From Dyella psychrodurans (GTDB lineage Bacteria > Pseudomonadota > Gammaproteobacteria > Xanthomonadales > Rhodanobacteraceae): DNA of 64,000 bases. The DNA lies in assembly GCF_003363265.1 (NCBI RefSeq), contig NZ_QRBF01000001.1:714451-778450 (forward strand). Direction: 5' to 3'. Positions within the stretch are counted from its first letter, which is position 1, and the number at the start of each line of letters is the position of its first letter. Below the pieces are notes generated by a model. It made no database searches. It was given only the letters and a program-made list of their open reading frames with translations, and was not told where the DNA came from. Shown in pieces: positions 16,774 through 26,837 of the stretch. The position numbers and the translations under genes were made by a program.

Positions 16774-19704
16774 ATGAGCCGAACGCTTCCCTTTCCCGCA
16801 GGAACCAAGCACGAGTCGGAATACACGGCTTGGCTGGGTCGCCTGATCGAGGCTTCCAGTCCGGAAGACGTGGGCTTGCTCATCGAAGAACTGGTCCGGA
16901 CGCAACGCGACTGCGATCGGGCGGAAGTCCTGTGGCTGGATCCGTCGAAAGGCCGATGTCAGGCCAAGGCGGGACGCGATCCCGCCGAGCTGTCCCTGGC
17001 GCAATCGGCGCTGGCCGCACCCAATGGCGCCCAGTCGTCCCCCGATGGACGGCAGTACGCTCTCGCCCTGTTGCGTGAGGAACAGGTCGTCCTGATCCTG
17101 AGCGTGGCTGCCGAAAAAGGCGCCAAAACCGTGCTAGCCAGCGTCGGGCCCTATTTGCAGCTTGGCGTGCGCCAGCTTCACCACGCGATCAAGCTGGCCG
17201 ACCTCTACGATTCGCACACCCAGCTCGAGCATTCGGAAAACCTGCAACGCGCGCTGTTCGCGATTTCGGATCTCGCAGGATCGAATCTCGAGATGCCGGA
17301 CATGCTGCACGAGATCCATCGCGTCGTCAGCGGGCTGATGTACGCCGAAAACTTCTTCATCGTGCGCTATCACCCCGAACGCAGCACGCTGCGCTTCTTG
17401 TACTACGCAGACAGCGAGGACAAGGATCAGCCCGACACCACGCGCGAAATCGCGCTGGAGGAGCGGCAGCACACCCTCACCTGGTACCTACTCACCCAGG
17501 GCAAGCCGCTGATGGGCAGCAACGAACAACTGCACCAGCAGGTGGACGGGCCGGTGATCCTTTCGGGTCCGGACAGCGAAGACTGGCTGGGCGTGCCGAT
17601 GCTGCACGATGGCAAAGTGGAAGGCGCCGTCGTGGTGCAGAGCTATCGCAGCGGCAATGTCTACACGCGCGACGATCTTTCCCTGCTTGAGTTCGTCGGC
17701 CACCACATTCTTACCGCGCTGGAACGCAAGGAGAGCAAGGACGAGCTCGAGCGTCGGGTGCGCCTCCGCACGGAAGAACTCGCGGAGGTCAACCGCGGCC
17801 TTCGACAGGAAGTGCGCGAACGCCTGCGCGCGGAGCGCCTGCAGGAAGCGCTGTTCAAAGTGGCGCAGCTTGCGACCGCCGACATCGATGAAAACACCTT
17901 CTACCAGCGCGTCCATGCCGTCGTGGGCGGACTGCTGGACGCGAGGAATTTCTTCATCGCCCTGCTCACCGACGACCGCGCCAACCTGGATTTTCCCTAT
18001 TACATCGATGCCGGCATCCATCGCCCGCAAACGCGCCCGCTCGGCCAGGGCTTGAGCGAATACGTGATGCGACACGGCCGGCCGTGGTCGGGAAGTCGCG
18101 AGGATATCGTTGCACTCGCCAACACGGGCGAGGTGGTACCGCGCTACGTGGGCGAGCCCGCGGCGTGCTGGCTGGGCGTGCCGCTTAAGGTGGACGAAGC
18201 GGTGATCGGCATCGTGGTGGTGCAAAGCTACGATCCGAATGGCAGTTACAGCGTCGCCGACCAGGAGTTGTTGAGCTTCGTCGCGCTGCAGATCGCCAAC
18301 AGCATTTATCGACGGCGGTCCGCCGCCGCCTTGCATCAGGCCAACGTGCGGCTGGAGCATCGCGTCGAAGAACGCACGCGGGAATTGCGCGCCGAAATCG
18401 TGCGTCGCGAACAAATGCAGCAGCAGCTGCATCATCAGGTAATGCACGACCCGCTCACCGGCCTGCCCAATCGCGGCTACCTGCGCGAGCGGCTCGACAA
18501 CGTGCTCCATCTTATCCAGCACGAGCCGAACCGCCGCTGCGCACTGCTTTATCTGGATATCGACCGCTTCAAAGTAATCAACGACAGCCTGGGGCATCTG
18601 GCCGGCGACGAGTTTCTCAAGTCGATCGGGATGCGGCTGCTGACCCATGTTCGCGAACCGGACATGGTGGCGCGGCTTTCGGGCGACGAATTCGCCATCC
18701 TGCTTGAAGACATCGACACCACGACCACCGCGACCGCCGTGGCCACTCGCGTCTTGCAAGCCGTGTCTGTCCCCTTGCGCATATCCGGCAAAGAACTGGA
18801 ACCTTCGATAAGCGTGGGCATTGCCTACGGCGATTCGAGCTACCTGGATGCCGATGAACTGATCCGCGACGCAGACATCGCGCTTTATCAAGCCAAGCAG
18901 CTAGGACGCAAACGCTTTACGGTATTCGACGAAGCGCTGGCCAAGGGCATGGTCGATGTGCTGGCCATGGAGAGCGAACTGCGCAAGGCGTTGCGGCAGA
19001 GCGAATTCGAGCCGTATTTCCAGCCCATCTTTCGGCTTGGCGATAACCAGGTCGTCGGCTATGAGGCCTTGATTCGCTGGAATCACCCGCAACGCGGACT
19101 TCTAAAACCGTCGGAGTTCGTAAAAATCGCCGAAGACAGCGGCCTGATCGAAGCCATCGACTGGCGCCTGTTCGAACTGAGCTGCCGTCTGCTCGTGGAA
19201 CATATCCCGGGCAACCCGTTCATCACGTTCAATGTGTCGGCCTTGCACCTGCGTCACATGGACTTCGACATGCGCATCCTCAAGATGCTCGAACGCATCG
19301 GCCTGTCGCCGTCGCGGCTGATCACCGAAGTCACCGAAGGCGCATTGCTGGACAATCCCGAAAGTGTGCGCGCCATGCTCGATCGCCTGCGCACGGCGGG
19401 TGTCGGCGCCGCCCTCGACGATTTCGGGACGGGCTATTCCTCGCTGAGCTATCTGCACTCGCTGCCCTTCCGCATGCTGAAAATCGACCGGGCGTTCGTG
19501 AGCGAGCTCGACAAGTCGGATCGCGGCAATAGCACCACCGTGGTCGCCGCGATTCTCGCGCTGGCCCACGCGCTGAATATTCAGGTGATCGCCGAAGGCA
19601 TAGAAACGCAGTCGCAGTACGACACCTTGCTGCGCATGGGATGCGAAATGGGACAAGGCTATCTGCTGGGCAGTCCCGCGCCGATCGAGCGCTGGCAGAA
19701 ATAA
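16774..19704 (+). CDS. GAF-GAF-GGDEF-EAL c-di-GMP signalling protein
   Basis: A 976-residue cytoplasmic protein starting at ATG 16774 (an in-frame GTG lies two codons earlier). Numbering from that GTG: an N-terminal sensor region, two related GAF domains (about 155-320 and 355-515, both with ARNFFIALL/AENFFIVRY-like strands), a coiled coil (520-555), GGDEF (555-725) and EAL (735-975). The active-site motif is SGDEF (638-642) and an RxxD inhibitory site (REPD, 629-632) is intact. EAL is in GYEALIRW (766-768). Both cyclase and phosphodiesterase activities are plausible. Confidence 0.92.
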   Translation: MSRTLPFPAGTKHESEYTAWLGRLIEASSPEDVGLLIEELVRTQRDCDRAEVLWLDPSKGRCQAKAGRDPAELSLAQSALAAPNGAQSSPDGRQYALALLREEQVVLILSVAAEKGAKTVLASVGPYLQLGVRQLHHAIKLADLYDSHTQLEHSENLQRALFAISDLAGSNLEMPDMLHEIHRVVSGLMYAENFFIVRYHPERSTLRFLYYADSEDKDQPDTTREIALEERQHTLTWYLLTQGKPLMGSNEQLHQQVDGPVILSGPDSEDWLGVPMLHDGKVEGAVVVQSYRSGNVYTRDDLSLLEFVGHHILTALERKESKDELERRVRLRTEELAEVNRGLRQEVRERLRAERLQEALFKVAQLATADIDENTFYQRVHAVVGGLLDARNFFIALLTDDRANLDFPYYIDAGIHRPQTRPLGQGLSEYVMRHGRPWSGSREDIVALANTGEVVPRYVGEPAACWLGVPLKVDEAVIGIVVVQSYDPNGSYSVADQELLSFVALQIANSIYRRRSAAALHQANVRLEHRVEERTRELRAEIVRREQMQQQLHHQVMHDPLTGLPNRGYLRERLDNVLHLIQHEPNRRCALLYLDIDRFKVINDSLGHLAGDEFLKSIGMRLLTHVREPDMVARLSGDEFAILLEDIDTTTTATAVATRVLQAVSVPLRISGKELEPSISVGIAYGDSSYLDADELIRDADIALYQAKQLGRKRFTVFDEALAKGMVDVLAMESELRKALRQSEFEPYFQPIFRLGDNQVVGYEALIRWNHPQRGLLKPSEFVKIAEDSGLIEAIDWRLFELSCRLLVEHIPGNPFITFNVSALHLRHMDFDMRILKMLERIGLSPSRLITEVTEGALLDNPESVRAMLDRLRTAGVGAALDDFGTGYSSLSYLHSLPFRMLKIDRAFVSELDKSDRGNSTTVVAAILALAHALNIQVIAEGIETQSQYDTLLRMGCEMGQGYLLGSPAPIERWQK

Positions 19705-19725
19705 CCCGTCGAGCGGACATACAAA

Positions 19726-19766
19726 AAGAACGGCACGCGCTGCGAAGCGCAAAGCATGCCGTTCTT
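19726..19766. terminator. Hairpin terminator between convergent genes
   Basis: A 10-bp outer stem (19726-19735 with 19757-19766) with an inner stem, between stops at 19704 and 19790. It can act in both directions. Confidence 0.65.
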
Positions 19767-19789
19767 CACCGAAGGAAAATCAGTTTCGA

Positions 19790-20053
19790 CTAGCTGTGAT
19801 GGCTCACAAAGCCCGGATCTTGCACAGGCGGGTTTTGGTTGTGCTTTTCCTTGACTTCGCGCAGCAACTCCAGCACATGCGCGCGCTGTTCCTTGCGTTT
19901 TCGATCCTGCGCAGCAAGCAACTCCTGTCGCCGTGTCATGCGCACCGGCGCTTGTCGAAGCGTGGTTTTTACCGTCGGGTGAACCATGCGCGCGATGTAA
20001 TCGGACCATGCGCGGAAATGCCATGACGAATGGGACGAGCCTGGGGTATTCAT
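19790..20053 (-). CDS. Small hypothetical protein
   Basis: An 87-residue basic protein when started at the ATG at 20053, which has SD GGAGG at good spacing; the 51 extra codons upstream look noncoding. The middle is a strongly charged helix (TRRQELLAAQDRKRKEQRAHVLELLREVKEKH), probably a coiled coil. No signal peptide. The family is not recognised. Confidence 0.55.
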   Translation of the reverse strand: MNTPGSSHSSWHFRAWSDYIARMVHPTVKTTLRQAPVRMTRRQELLAAQDRKRKEQRAHVLELLREVKEKHNQNPPVQDPGFVSHHS

Positions 20054-20248
20054 GAATCGGCCTCCACCACGTTGACGGTTGCCCGCGGCAGATGAAATAG
20101 CTGCCCGGACAGTCAATGTGCACCAAGGCTCGTTAGGCATTTGTAACGACAAAGGCACCGATTCGGTGATGCGGAAAATCAATGACATGGAGCGAGAACA
20201 TTTCATTGCACCGCTATATTGTTCAGCGATGCGATGGTTAGCTTCACG

Positions 20249-21658
20249 TTATCGCCCGGCCGCCGCCAGCGCCTTCGTCTCGCCATGCGTGGCATGAATC
20301 GCCGCGGCAATCAGCGCCAGATCGTCCTCCATGCCAAAGCTGTCGCCCTGCGAATAGCCGAAACGCACGATCACCAGTTGTTCCGATGGAATGATGTAGA
20401 TGCGCTGGCCCAGGAAGCCGCTCGCATAAAAACCATCTTTGGGAAAACCCTGCGCGACTCGCCACGCGGCCACCTTGCTCGGTCCGTCGTTGGTCCAGAA
20501 ACCTGCGCCATAGGGCGAGCCCAAGGTGGAGCGCCGCGACCAATCCACCCACCCTTCCGGCAGGATGCGTTGTCCGTTGGGCGCCACGCCATCGTGCAGG
20601 TAAAGCTCGCCGAAACGCGCATAAGTACGCGCAGGCGCGTAGACGTAAGACGCGCCCATGAAAACGCCGCTGCCGTCGAATTCCATCGTCACACCGCTCA
20701 GGCGCGCAGGCTCAAGCAATTGCTGCTCCGCGAAGGTACGCATGCCTGATGCGCCACCGCCGACGGTTTGTCCAAGCAGCCGATCCAGAATCAGCGTGTT
20801 GCCGGATGTGTAATCCCACTCGCTACCGATCGGCCTGCTTAGCGAATACTGCGCGGCGTAGGCCGCCATGTCGTTCTTCAGGTATTCCATGCGCGCCACC
20901 GGGCTGAAGCCATCGGCGCTTTCTTCCACGCTGAGGCCACTGCGCATGCGCAGGAGATCCTCGATGGTCAGACGACCGCGCGAATCGTCCGCGGCCGACC
21001 ATTCCGGCGCGCCAACTCGTTGGTCCACATGCAGACGCCCTTGCTTCACCAGAATGCCGAGCAGCGCATTGGTGAACGATTTCGCCACCGAATAACTCAA
21101 CAGCGGCGTATGCGCGTCAAAACCTTTTGCATAACGCTCCGCGATGACGTGGCCGTCTTTCACGATCACCACGGCTTTGACGTCTTTGGTGGGCTCCCCG
21201 GCTTGTTCGTCGAATACCCGGTCGAGCGCGGTAGTAATCACAGGATCGCTGCTGGTCACCGTTCCCGCCGGCGCGAATCCATCGTCGACGGGTGCCGGCA
21301 AAAGCGGACGCGATGCCGGCGATGGCGGCGTATCGGCGTATTCGAGGCGGCATCCGTAGCCCGGCGTGAAATCGGCCTTGGCGTGAAACAAGCCGGCAAA
21401 CGTAGCCTCCACACTTTGATGGGCGCGATCCACCCGATAACTGGCCAGGCGATCCAGCGGGTGGCCGATGATGGGTTTCACCAGTTCCTGAAATGTCGCT
21501 TCCGGGTCCAGCCCCGCCACGTACGTCGCCGAGCACAGGTTATGCGCCGCCATGCCGGCAGCCACTTTCGCCGCGCTTCCTAACCGGGACATCCCAACGC
21601 CCGCCAACGCCGCCACCAGCACGACGCCACCTGTCCATATCCACACTCGCCTTGCCAT
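20249..21658 (-). CDS. Serine hydrolase of the beta-lactamase/NylB-like family
   Basis: A 469-residue protein starting at ATG 21658 (SD AGGGCAGGG). An N-terminal membrane anchor (VWIWTGGVVLVAALAGVGM) puts the rest in the periplasm. The first 100 residues of the mature part are a separate region. The catalytic domain has the SxxK motif in LSYSVAKSF (nucleophile Ser, base Lys) and the YTSGN motif, as in class C beta-lactamase-like esterases and 6-aminohexanoate dimer hydrolases. The natural substrate is unknown; resistance activity should not be assumed. Confidence 0.85.
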   Translation of the reverse strand: MARRVWIWTGGVVLVAALAGVGMSRLGSAAKVAAGMAAHNLCSATYVAGLDPEATFQELVKPIIGHPLDRLASYRVDRAHQSVEATFAGLFHAKADFTPGYGCRLEYADTPPSPASRPLLPAPVDDGFAPAGTVTSSDPVITTALDRVFDEQAGEPTKDVKAVVIVKDGHVIAERYAKGFDAHTPLLSYSVAKSFTNALLGILVKQGRLHVDQRVGAPEWSAADDSRGRLTIEDLLRMRSGLSVEESADGFSPVARMEYLKNDMAAYAAQYSLSRPIGSEWDYTSGNTLILDRLLGQTVGGGASGMRTFAEQQLLEPARLSGVTMEFDGSGVFMGASYVYAPARTYARFGELYLHDGVAPNGQRILPEGWVDWSRRSTLGSPYGAGFWTNDGPSKVAAWRVAQGFPKDGFYASGFLGQRIYIIPSEQLVIVRFGYSQGDSFGMEDDLALIAAAIHATHGETKALAAAGR

Positions 21659-21771
21659 AACCCTGCCCTCAAGCCGTGCCGTGATGGGCGCCAGCATGCG
21701 CTTTGCCGCGCCTCGTAAACGGGGATGTGGGACGAATGCCGGCATGACGGGGACGAGTCACGGCCCGCGCT

Positions 21772-22533
21772 TTACAAACGCGTGAGCAATCCCGGCGGCA
21801 GGCTGTCCAGGTAGCGGCGGGTCCAGGTAAGGCGCGCGCCGTCGTCGAGCAGCAGCCGATACTCCCCTTCCGGCCAGGGAAGCACTTCGCGTATGGCTTC
21901 CAGGCGCACCAGGGCCGATCGATTCACGCGCGCGAACCGCAACGGGTTGAGCCGCGACAGCATGTTCTCCAGCGTGCCGCGCAGCCGATAGCTGCGCCCT
22001 TCCGCATAAACATCGAGGTAATTGCGGCTCGATTCGATGCGGCTGATGCGGTCGGCACGAATCAGTTGCGCACTCTCGTCGGACTGCACCAGCACGTGCT
22101 CGATGTAATGCGCCGGTGGCGGCAATGTCTCGAGCAAGCCGTCGATGCGACGACTCATGTCCATGCCCGGCATCAGGCGCTCGCGCAACCGTTGGATCAG
22201 TCGATCGAATCGTTCCGGGCTCACCGGCTTGAGAAGGTAATCGAATGCATGCACTTCGAAGGCCTGCAAGGCACGGTCGTCATGCGCGGTCACGAAGACG
22301 ATTTCCGCAGGCAGCGGATCGCCCAAGGCCTGCAGCACCGAAAAACCGTCCATGTCCGGCATGCTGATATCGAGGAAGACCACGTCGGGACGCACTTTGT
22401 TGATCAGCGTCAGCGCATCGCGCCCGTTACCCGCTTCGCCCACCAGCAAGATGCCGTCGGACATGGCGAGATAGCGCTTCAGCTTATCGCGCGCCGGCGC
22501 TTCGTCGTCGACAATGACCGCGCGCAACGTCAT
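21772..22533 (-). CDS. LytTR-type response regulator
   Basis: A 253-residue two-component regulator. The receiver domain (1-120) has Asp9/Asp10, phosphoacceptor Asp55 (VVFLDIS) and the DYLLKPV lysine. A LytTR DNA-binding domain follows (about 150-250; RIESSRNYLDVYAEG, FARVNRSALVRL). The start is the ATG that overlaps the kinase stop by four bases (ATGA), so the pair is translationally coupled. The 133 extra upstream codons are only the kinase gene read in another frame. Confidence 0.92.
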   Translation of the reverse strand: MTLRAVIVDDEAPARDKLKRYLAMSDGILLVGEAGNGRDALTLINKVRPDVVFLDISMPDMDGFSVLQALGDPLPAEIVFVTAHDDRALQAFEVHAFDYLLKPVSPERFDRLIQRLRERLMPGMDMSRRIDGLLETLPPPAHYIEHVLVQSDESAQLIRADRISRIESSRNYLDVYAEGRSYRLRGTLENMLSRLNPLRFARVNRSALVRLEAIREVLPWPEGEYRLLLDDGARLTWTRRYLDSLPPGLLTRL

Positions 22534-23645
22534 GCGGGCCGGCTCTCGGCATACGGCAGCCAGAGCGAAACGCACGTGCCTTGTCCTTCGATACGCTCCA
22601 GCCGCAAGCCTGCGGCGTCGCCGTAAAGGTGCTTGAGCCTGGCTTCGATATTGCTCAGGCCGATACCGTGACCGCGATGCGTGCTGTCGCCTTGGCCTTG
22701 GCCTGCATCGCGAACCGACAATTCCAGCTGCTGGTCGCGATGTACCGCCTTCACATCGACAAGCCTGACATCGCTCCCGCCGCCATGCTCGATGGCGTTC
22801 TCGACAATCGGCTGCAATACGAGAAACGGCACGCGCGCCGCGCCCAGCGACGCTTCCGATTCGATATGCACGACCAGCTGCTCGCCGAAACGCGCTTTCT
22901 GGATATCCAGGTACAGCTCCAGCAGCTTCCACTCCTCCGCCAATGCGTGTTCCTGCTCGCGGGCCCCGAGTGTGGCGCGCAACAGCTCGCCGATGCGGGC
23001 CAGCATTTCGTCGGCCACGCGCGGCCGCTCGTACATGATGGACGAGACGGCATTGAGCGTGTTGAACAGGAAATGCGGATTGAGCTGCAAGCGCAACGCA
23101 TCCAGCCGCGCCTCCGACAACGCCGACTCCAATTGCACGGCGCGCAATTCGCGCTTCTGCGCCTGGCGATAGCGATCAGCCAGCCACAGCACAAAGGCCA
23201 GCAACAGGTAATAGAAAACGTCGCTGGGGAACTCCATCAGATAGCGCCACGACATCACGCCGTAGTCGTAGTCGCCATAGCCAAACAGATGGAAGAGTGC
23301 GGTGCGCGAGCCCCACATGAAGCTGGTGTGCAGCACCGACACCACACAGAGCAACACGACATGGCTCGCCAAGCGCTGCCAGCGCTCGGGCAATCCGCGA
23401 ATACCCCGCAATGCCGCCACCAGCAACGGCACCAGCACGCCGAAGCTCAGGCTTCCCGTCATTTCCTCGACGAGCTTGGGTCCAAAAGCTGACGGTATGC
23501 GATCGGCCACATCATTGAGGTAGCGATGCAGCGCATCCAGAAGACCGATCAGCACGACCACGCCAAACCACATCGCCAGCCAGAATCGGATGCGACGGGG
23601 CGCGCCGATATCGTCGATCCGGATGGTTTCCGAAGGTTTCAGCAT
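22530..23645 (-). CDS. LytS-type sensor histidine kinase
   Basis: A 371-residue membrane kinase from ATG 23645; a GTG 12 codons earlier is possible. About four to five N-terminal membrane spans (FWLAMWFGVVVLIGLLDAL and later ones) are followed by a coiled segment and the His_kinase domain with phosphoacceptor His in LQLNPHFLFNTLN. The N box is PIVENAIEHG and the G box GHGIGLSNIEARL. This is the LytS/YehU/AlgZ class, which pairs with LytTR regulators such as the next gene. The signal sensed is unknown. Confidence 0.9.
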   Translation of the reverse strand: MLKPSETIRIDDIGAPRRIRFWLAMWFGVVVLIGLLDALHRYLNDVADRIPSAFGPKLVEEMTGSLSFGVLVPLLVAALRGIRGLPERWQRLASHVVLLCVVSVLHTSFMWGSRTALFHLFGYGDYDYGVMSWRYLMEFPSDVFYYLLLAFVLWLADRYRQAQKRELRAVQLESALSEARLDALRLQLNPHFLFNTLNAVSSIMYERPRVADEMLARIGELLRATLGAREQEHALAEEWKLLELYLDIQKARFGEQLVVHIESEASLGAARVPFLVLQPIVENAIEHGGGSDVRLVDVKAVHRDQQLELSVRDAGQGQGDSTHRGHGIGLSNIEARLKHLYGDAAGLRLERIEGQGTCVSLWLPYAESRPA

Positions 23646-23764
23646 GGCAGGTTGAATAAGGTGGTGCCGCCGTTTTACCACGCGGTCTGAGCATTGACCT
23701 AGTCAGTTCCCATGTGTGCCTGGATTAAACTGGCCGCAGGCACCTGAGCGAGAGCAGTGACGCA

Positions 23765-24253
23765 ATGCAGATCCTTCCTGGCGACCTCGGCGATTCACGC
23801 ATCATTGCCTTGCTCCACACGCACGTCACCACCGCACGCGCGGAAACCGCCCGAGGCAGCGCGCATGCCCTGGACGTGACCGCACTGCAATCGCCCGATA
23901 TCAGTTTCTGGGCCATCTGGGACCGCGATGAATTGCTGGGTGTCGGTGCATTGCGACGACTTACGCCGGATCATGGCGAAATCAAATCGATGCACACGTC
24001 GCAATCCGCGCGCAAGCGTGGCGCAGGGAGCGCCATGCTGCGCCATCTCATCGATACGGCCCGTGCCGATGGCCTATCGCGTGTCAGCCTTGAAACAGGG
24101 GCGTGGGATTATTTCATCCCCGCCCGCACGTTCTACAAACGTCATGGCTTCGTGGAATGTCCGCCGTTCGGCGACTACAGGGCGGACCCCCACAGCGTTT
24201 TCATGACGCTGGATTTAACCGACCACTCTGCTCATTTTCCGGAGCCGACGTAA
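23765..24253 (+). CDS. GNAT-family N-acetyltransferase
   Basis: A 162-residue acetyltransferase of the YsnE/ElaA-like group. Marks are LLGVGALRRLTPDHGEIKSM (central strands), an acetyl-CoA loop QSARKRGAGSAMLRHL, and ARTFYKRHGFVECPPFGDY, a typical C-terminal motif. Substrate unknown. Its last 22 bases overlap the 3' end of the convergent dehydrogenase gene, so no terminator fits between them. Confidence 0.85.
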   Translation: MQILPGDLGDSRIIALLHTHVTTARAETARGSAHALDVTALQSPDISFWAIWDRDELLGVGALRRLTPDHGEIKSMHTSQSARKRGAGSAMLRHLIDTARADGLSRVSLETGAWDYFIPARTFYKRHGFVECPPFGDYRADPHSVFMTLDLTDHSAHFPEPT

Positions 24254-25953
24254 TCCACGCGCCAGACCGAATTGGAACCGTCGTCCGTCACCAGCAGCGA
24301 ACCGTCCGGCGCGACCGTCACACTTACCGGACGCCCCCAGACTTGTCCGTTCGGCAGCACGAAGCCGGTGAGAAAATCCTCGTATTCTCCGCTGGCCTTG
24401 TCGGTGTGATGACGGGGAACGCGAATCACCTCATACCCGACGCGCGTCGCCTTGTTCCACGATCCGTGCTCGGCGCCGAACAAGTCTCCGTCGTATTCCT
24501 CCGGAAACCGGCTCGCTTCGTAAAACGCGATTTGCAGTGCCGCGTTGTGCGGCTGCAGGATCACATCCGGCGTGATGACCTTGTCCTTCAATTCCGGATG
24601 CTTGCCGACATGGCGCGGGTCCTGGTGCGAGCCCATGTACCACCACGGCCATCCATAAAAACCGCCCTCGCGCACCGAGGTGATGTAGTCGGGAACGAGG
24701 TTGTCGCCCAGCCCGTCGCGCTCGTTCACCGTGGTCCATAGCTGTCCGTTCTTCGGATCGATGGCGATGCCGGAGGGATTGCGTATGCCCCACGCATAGA
24801 CGCGCTTGTTCGATCCGTCGGGATTGAACGCCAGGATGTCCGCGCGATCCTTTTCCGCGGGCGTAACATCCGGATCGTCCACATTGGAAGCCGATCCCAC
24901 CGCGACGAACAGGGTCTTGTTGTCGCGCGAAAACGCGACATCGCGCGTCCAGTGGCCGTCGCCATGCGGCAGGTCGACGATATGCTCCGCCTTCCCGCGC
25001 GCCTTCAGATCGCCGTTGCGATACGGAAAGCGGACCACTTCATCGGTATCGCCCACGTATACCCATTGTGGATTGGGCCCCGCCGGATAGAACGCGATGC
25101 CATACGGTTGATGCAGGTGCGTGGCGAACACTTCGGTTTGCGCGGGCTTGCCATCCGCCGACAAACCACGGAAAACGCGGATCTGACCGCTGCCGCTTTC
25201 GGCAAGAAAAATGTCGCCGTTCGGCGCGGTGCGAATCACGCGCGGCGTACCCAGCGACTCGGCGTAGAGATTCACCTTGAAGCCGGCCGGTGCCTTGGGC
25301 CACGCGTCGGCAGGGCGCGGCACCAACGTCGGCCCATTGCCCGCCGAGGCGGTGGCATAAGGAGCTGGCAGGTCGGCCAGCGTAATCTTGCGGGACTTGC
25401 CCGGCGCCTCGTAACGGAAATCGGTAAAGGGCGGTGTCGGCGGTGGCGTCGTAATGGACGACGCGACCGATGCAATTTGTGCCGCTTGCACGGGCTTCGC
25501 CGTCGGCAACGTCTTCAGGTACGAAACGATCTGCCAGCGCTGCTGCTCCGGCAGGGCTGCCCATGACGGCATGCCGTTGTTCACCGCACCCTGGGTGATG
25601 AACCAGAACAGCGCGCCATCCGTCGCCTGTTGCGCGGCGCCATGCGCCAGCGCCGGAATATTGCCGGCGCCCTGCCCGCCAAGGCCGTGGCAACTCGCGC
25701 AATTCTTGGCATAGAGATCGCGCCCCGCGTTTACGGCGGAAATTTGACCGGCGTAGGGATTGGCCACGGATGACGCTGCGCCGGGAGCGCCATGGAAGCT
25801 CGACGTATCCGCAGCGGCGCAGGACGCCGCCACGAACAAACCAAGACAACCGCCCACCAACGTGAAAAAGGTCAACGACGAAAAAGATGACGACACAAAA
25901 GATTGCCTGGCCAAAATCTGTCTCCACTCGCCTGAGGTCAAGACCAAATGCAT
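24232..25953 (-). CDS. Cytochrome c / PQQ-type sugar dehydrogenase fusion
   Basis: A 573-residue exported protein from ATG 25953 (SD GGCAGGGAG). A signal peptide is followed by a c-type cytochrome domain (CASCH haem site, later NNGMPSW with the likely axial Met). Then comes a six-bladed sorbosone/glucose dehydrogenase-like propeller: VIRTAPNGDIFLAESGSGQI, LHQPYGIAFYP, WGIRNPSGIAIDP and DDGSNSVWRVDY. Members oxidise sugars or aldoses in the periplasm using PQQ and pass electrons to cytochromes; here the haem acceptor is fused. Actual cofactor and substrate are inferred from the family. Confidence 0.88.
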   Translation of the reverse strand: MHLVLTSGEWRQILARQSFVSSSFSSLTFFTLVGGCLGLFVAASCAAADTSSFHGAPGAASSVANPYAGQISAVNAGRDLYAKNCASCHGLGGQGAGNIPALAHGAAQQATDGALFWFITQGAVNNGMPSWAALPEQQRWQIVSYLKTLPTAKPVQAAQIASVASSITTPPPTPPFTDFRYEAPGKSRKITLADLPAPYATASAGNGPTLVPRPADAWPKAPAGFKVNLYAESLGTPRVIRTAPNGDIFLAESGSGQIRVFRGLSADGKPAQTEVFATHLHQPYGIAFYPAGPNPQWVYVGDTDEVVRFPYRNGDLKARGKAEHIVDLPHGDGHWTRDVAFSRDNKTLFVAVGSASNVDDPDVTPAEKDRADILAFNPDGSNKRVYAWGIRNPSGIAIDPKNGQLWTTVNERDGLGDNLVPDYITSVREGGFYGWPWWYMGSHQDPRHVGKHPELKDKVITPDVILQPHNAALQIAFYEASRFPEEYDGDLFGAEHGSWNKATRVGYEVIRVPRHHTDKASGEYEDFLTGFVLPNGQVWGRPVSVTVAPDGSLLVTDDGSNSVWRVDYVGSGK

Positions 25954-26322
25954 GCACTCCCTGCCGTCGACAACATCCCCGCAATACCCTCGCGGCACGG
26001 AGCACCGCGTTGTCGAGCCGGACACACAGAATCTCTATAACAGCGCATCTTCATGCGATGTGAAGCCGTGTGACCTGGTAGCCCGCGACATTGTGGCTCC
26101 AGCTCAAAACGGCCGGGTGCTCGATGCTGCGAAATCGTTGCCTGATGATCTATAGCAAAACCGGCCGCAAGACCCGCACCCTATCGCGACAACGACGCAG
26201 GATCGACCAAGACACGCGTGCGTGAATGTGCCGAAGGTTAGGGAACCCTCATCGCAGGGTGCCAGATCGGCACCGACGGGCCCACGAGCGTGGTCACGGG
26301 AGAGCGACCGCGACCAGGCCGT
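25954..26322. other. Intergenic region without recognised gene
   Basis: This 369-bp gap lies upstream of the dehydrogenase gene on the minus strand. No coding frame looks real and no strong hairpin was seen. Confidence 0.4.
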
Positions 26323-26706
26323 TCAAAAAGTTGCCGCACTCGGCAATTTTGTGACGTGAAATGCATCGATCCGATGATCGGCCACCGACACACTGACCAC
26401 CGCGCAGCCCACGCCGATCAGGGAAAGCGCCAGCCCGGACGGCATCTGGTAAAGCAGATGCATCACCCTGGCCACGCCATACCAGGAGTGCGGATTGTTC
26501 ACGAACGAGCACGCTCCCGGGCAAAAGTCCCGCATCCATGACATGACGGTGGGCTGGTTTGTCCAATAGCCGTCGTGAAGCCACTTCAAGACCTGAAATC
26601 CCAGCCAGACAAACGCCGCCATATTCAGGATGACGCCGGCGAGCCACAGGGCGAACCCCACGGCTTCCCGAGTCATTTGGTCCATACGCGCCAGTGTCAT
26701 ATCCAC
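26323..26706 (-). CDS. Membrane hypothetical protein
   Basis: A 127-residue protein with two clear hydrophobic spans (ALWLAGVILNMAAFVWLGFQVL near the start; ALSLIGVGCAVVSVSVADH near the end). The loop between them has a Cys pair (FCPGAC), probably periplasmic and possibly disulfide-bonded. The first ATG at 26706 has a GGCGGAG-type SD; later Met codons (7 or 10 residues in) are possible. The family is not recognised. Confidence 0.55.
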   Translation of the reverse strand: MDMTLARMDQMTREAVGFALWLAGVILNMAAFVWLGFQVLKWLHDGYWTNQPTVMSWMRDFCPGACSFVNNPHSWYGVARVMHLLYQMPSGLALSLIGVGCAVVSVSVADHRIDAFHVTKLPSAATF

Positions 26707-26837
26707 TACTCCGCCATCGTGCCGACGTCATCGGAGTTATTCATGCATATCCCATGCCGATGGCGCCGCACGCAGCGTCCGCACGTTGTTTTTCACTGGC
26801 TGATTTCGTCGCGCCCTGCAGCGCGTCTTGCCATGAA

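Noticed and set aside
20249-21658. Antibiotic-resistance beta-lactamase
   Set aside because: The motifs are shared with many esterases and amidases of this fold; the sequence gives no reason to prefer beta-lactams as substrate.
21772-22932. Long N-terminal extension of the response regulator
   Set aside because: The extra 133 residues are Arg-rich and are just the kinase gene in another frame; the receiver domain starts at 22533.
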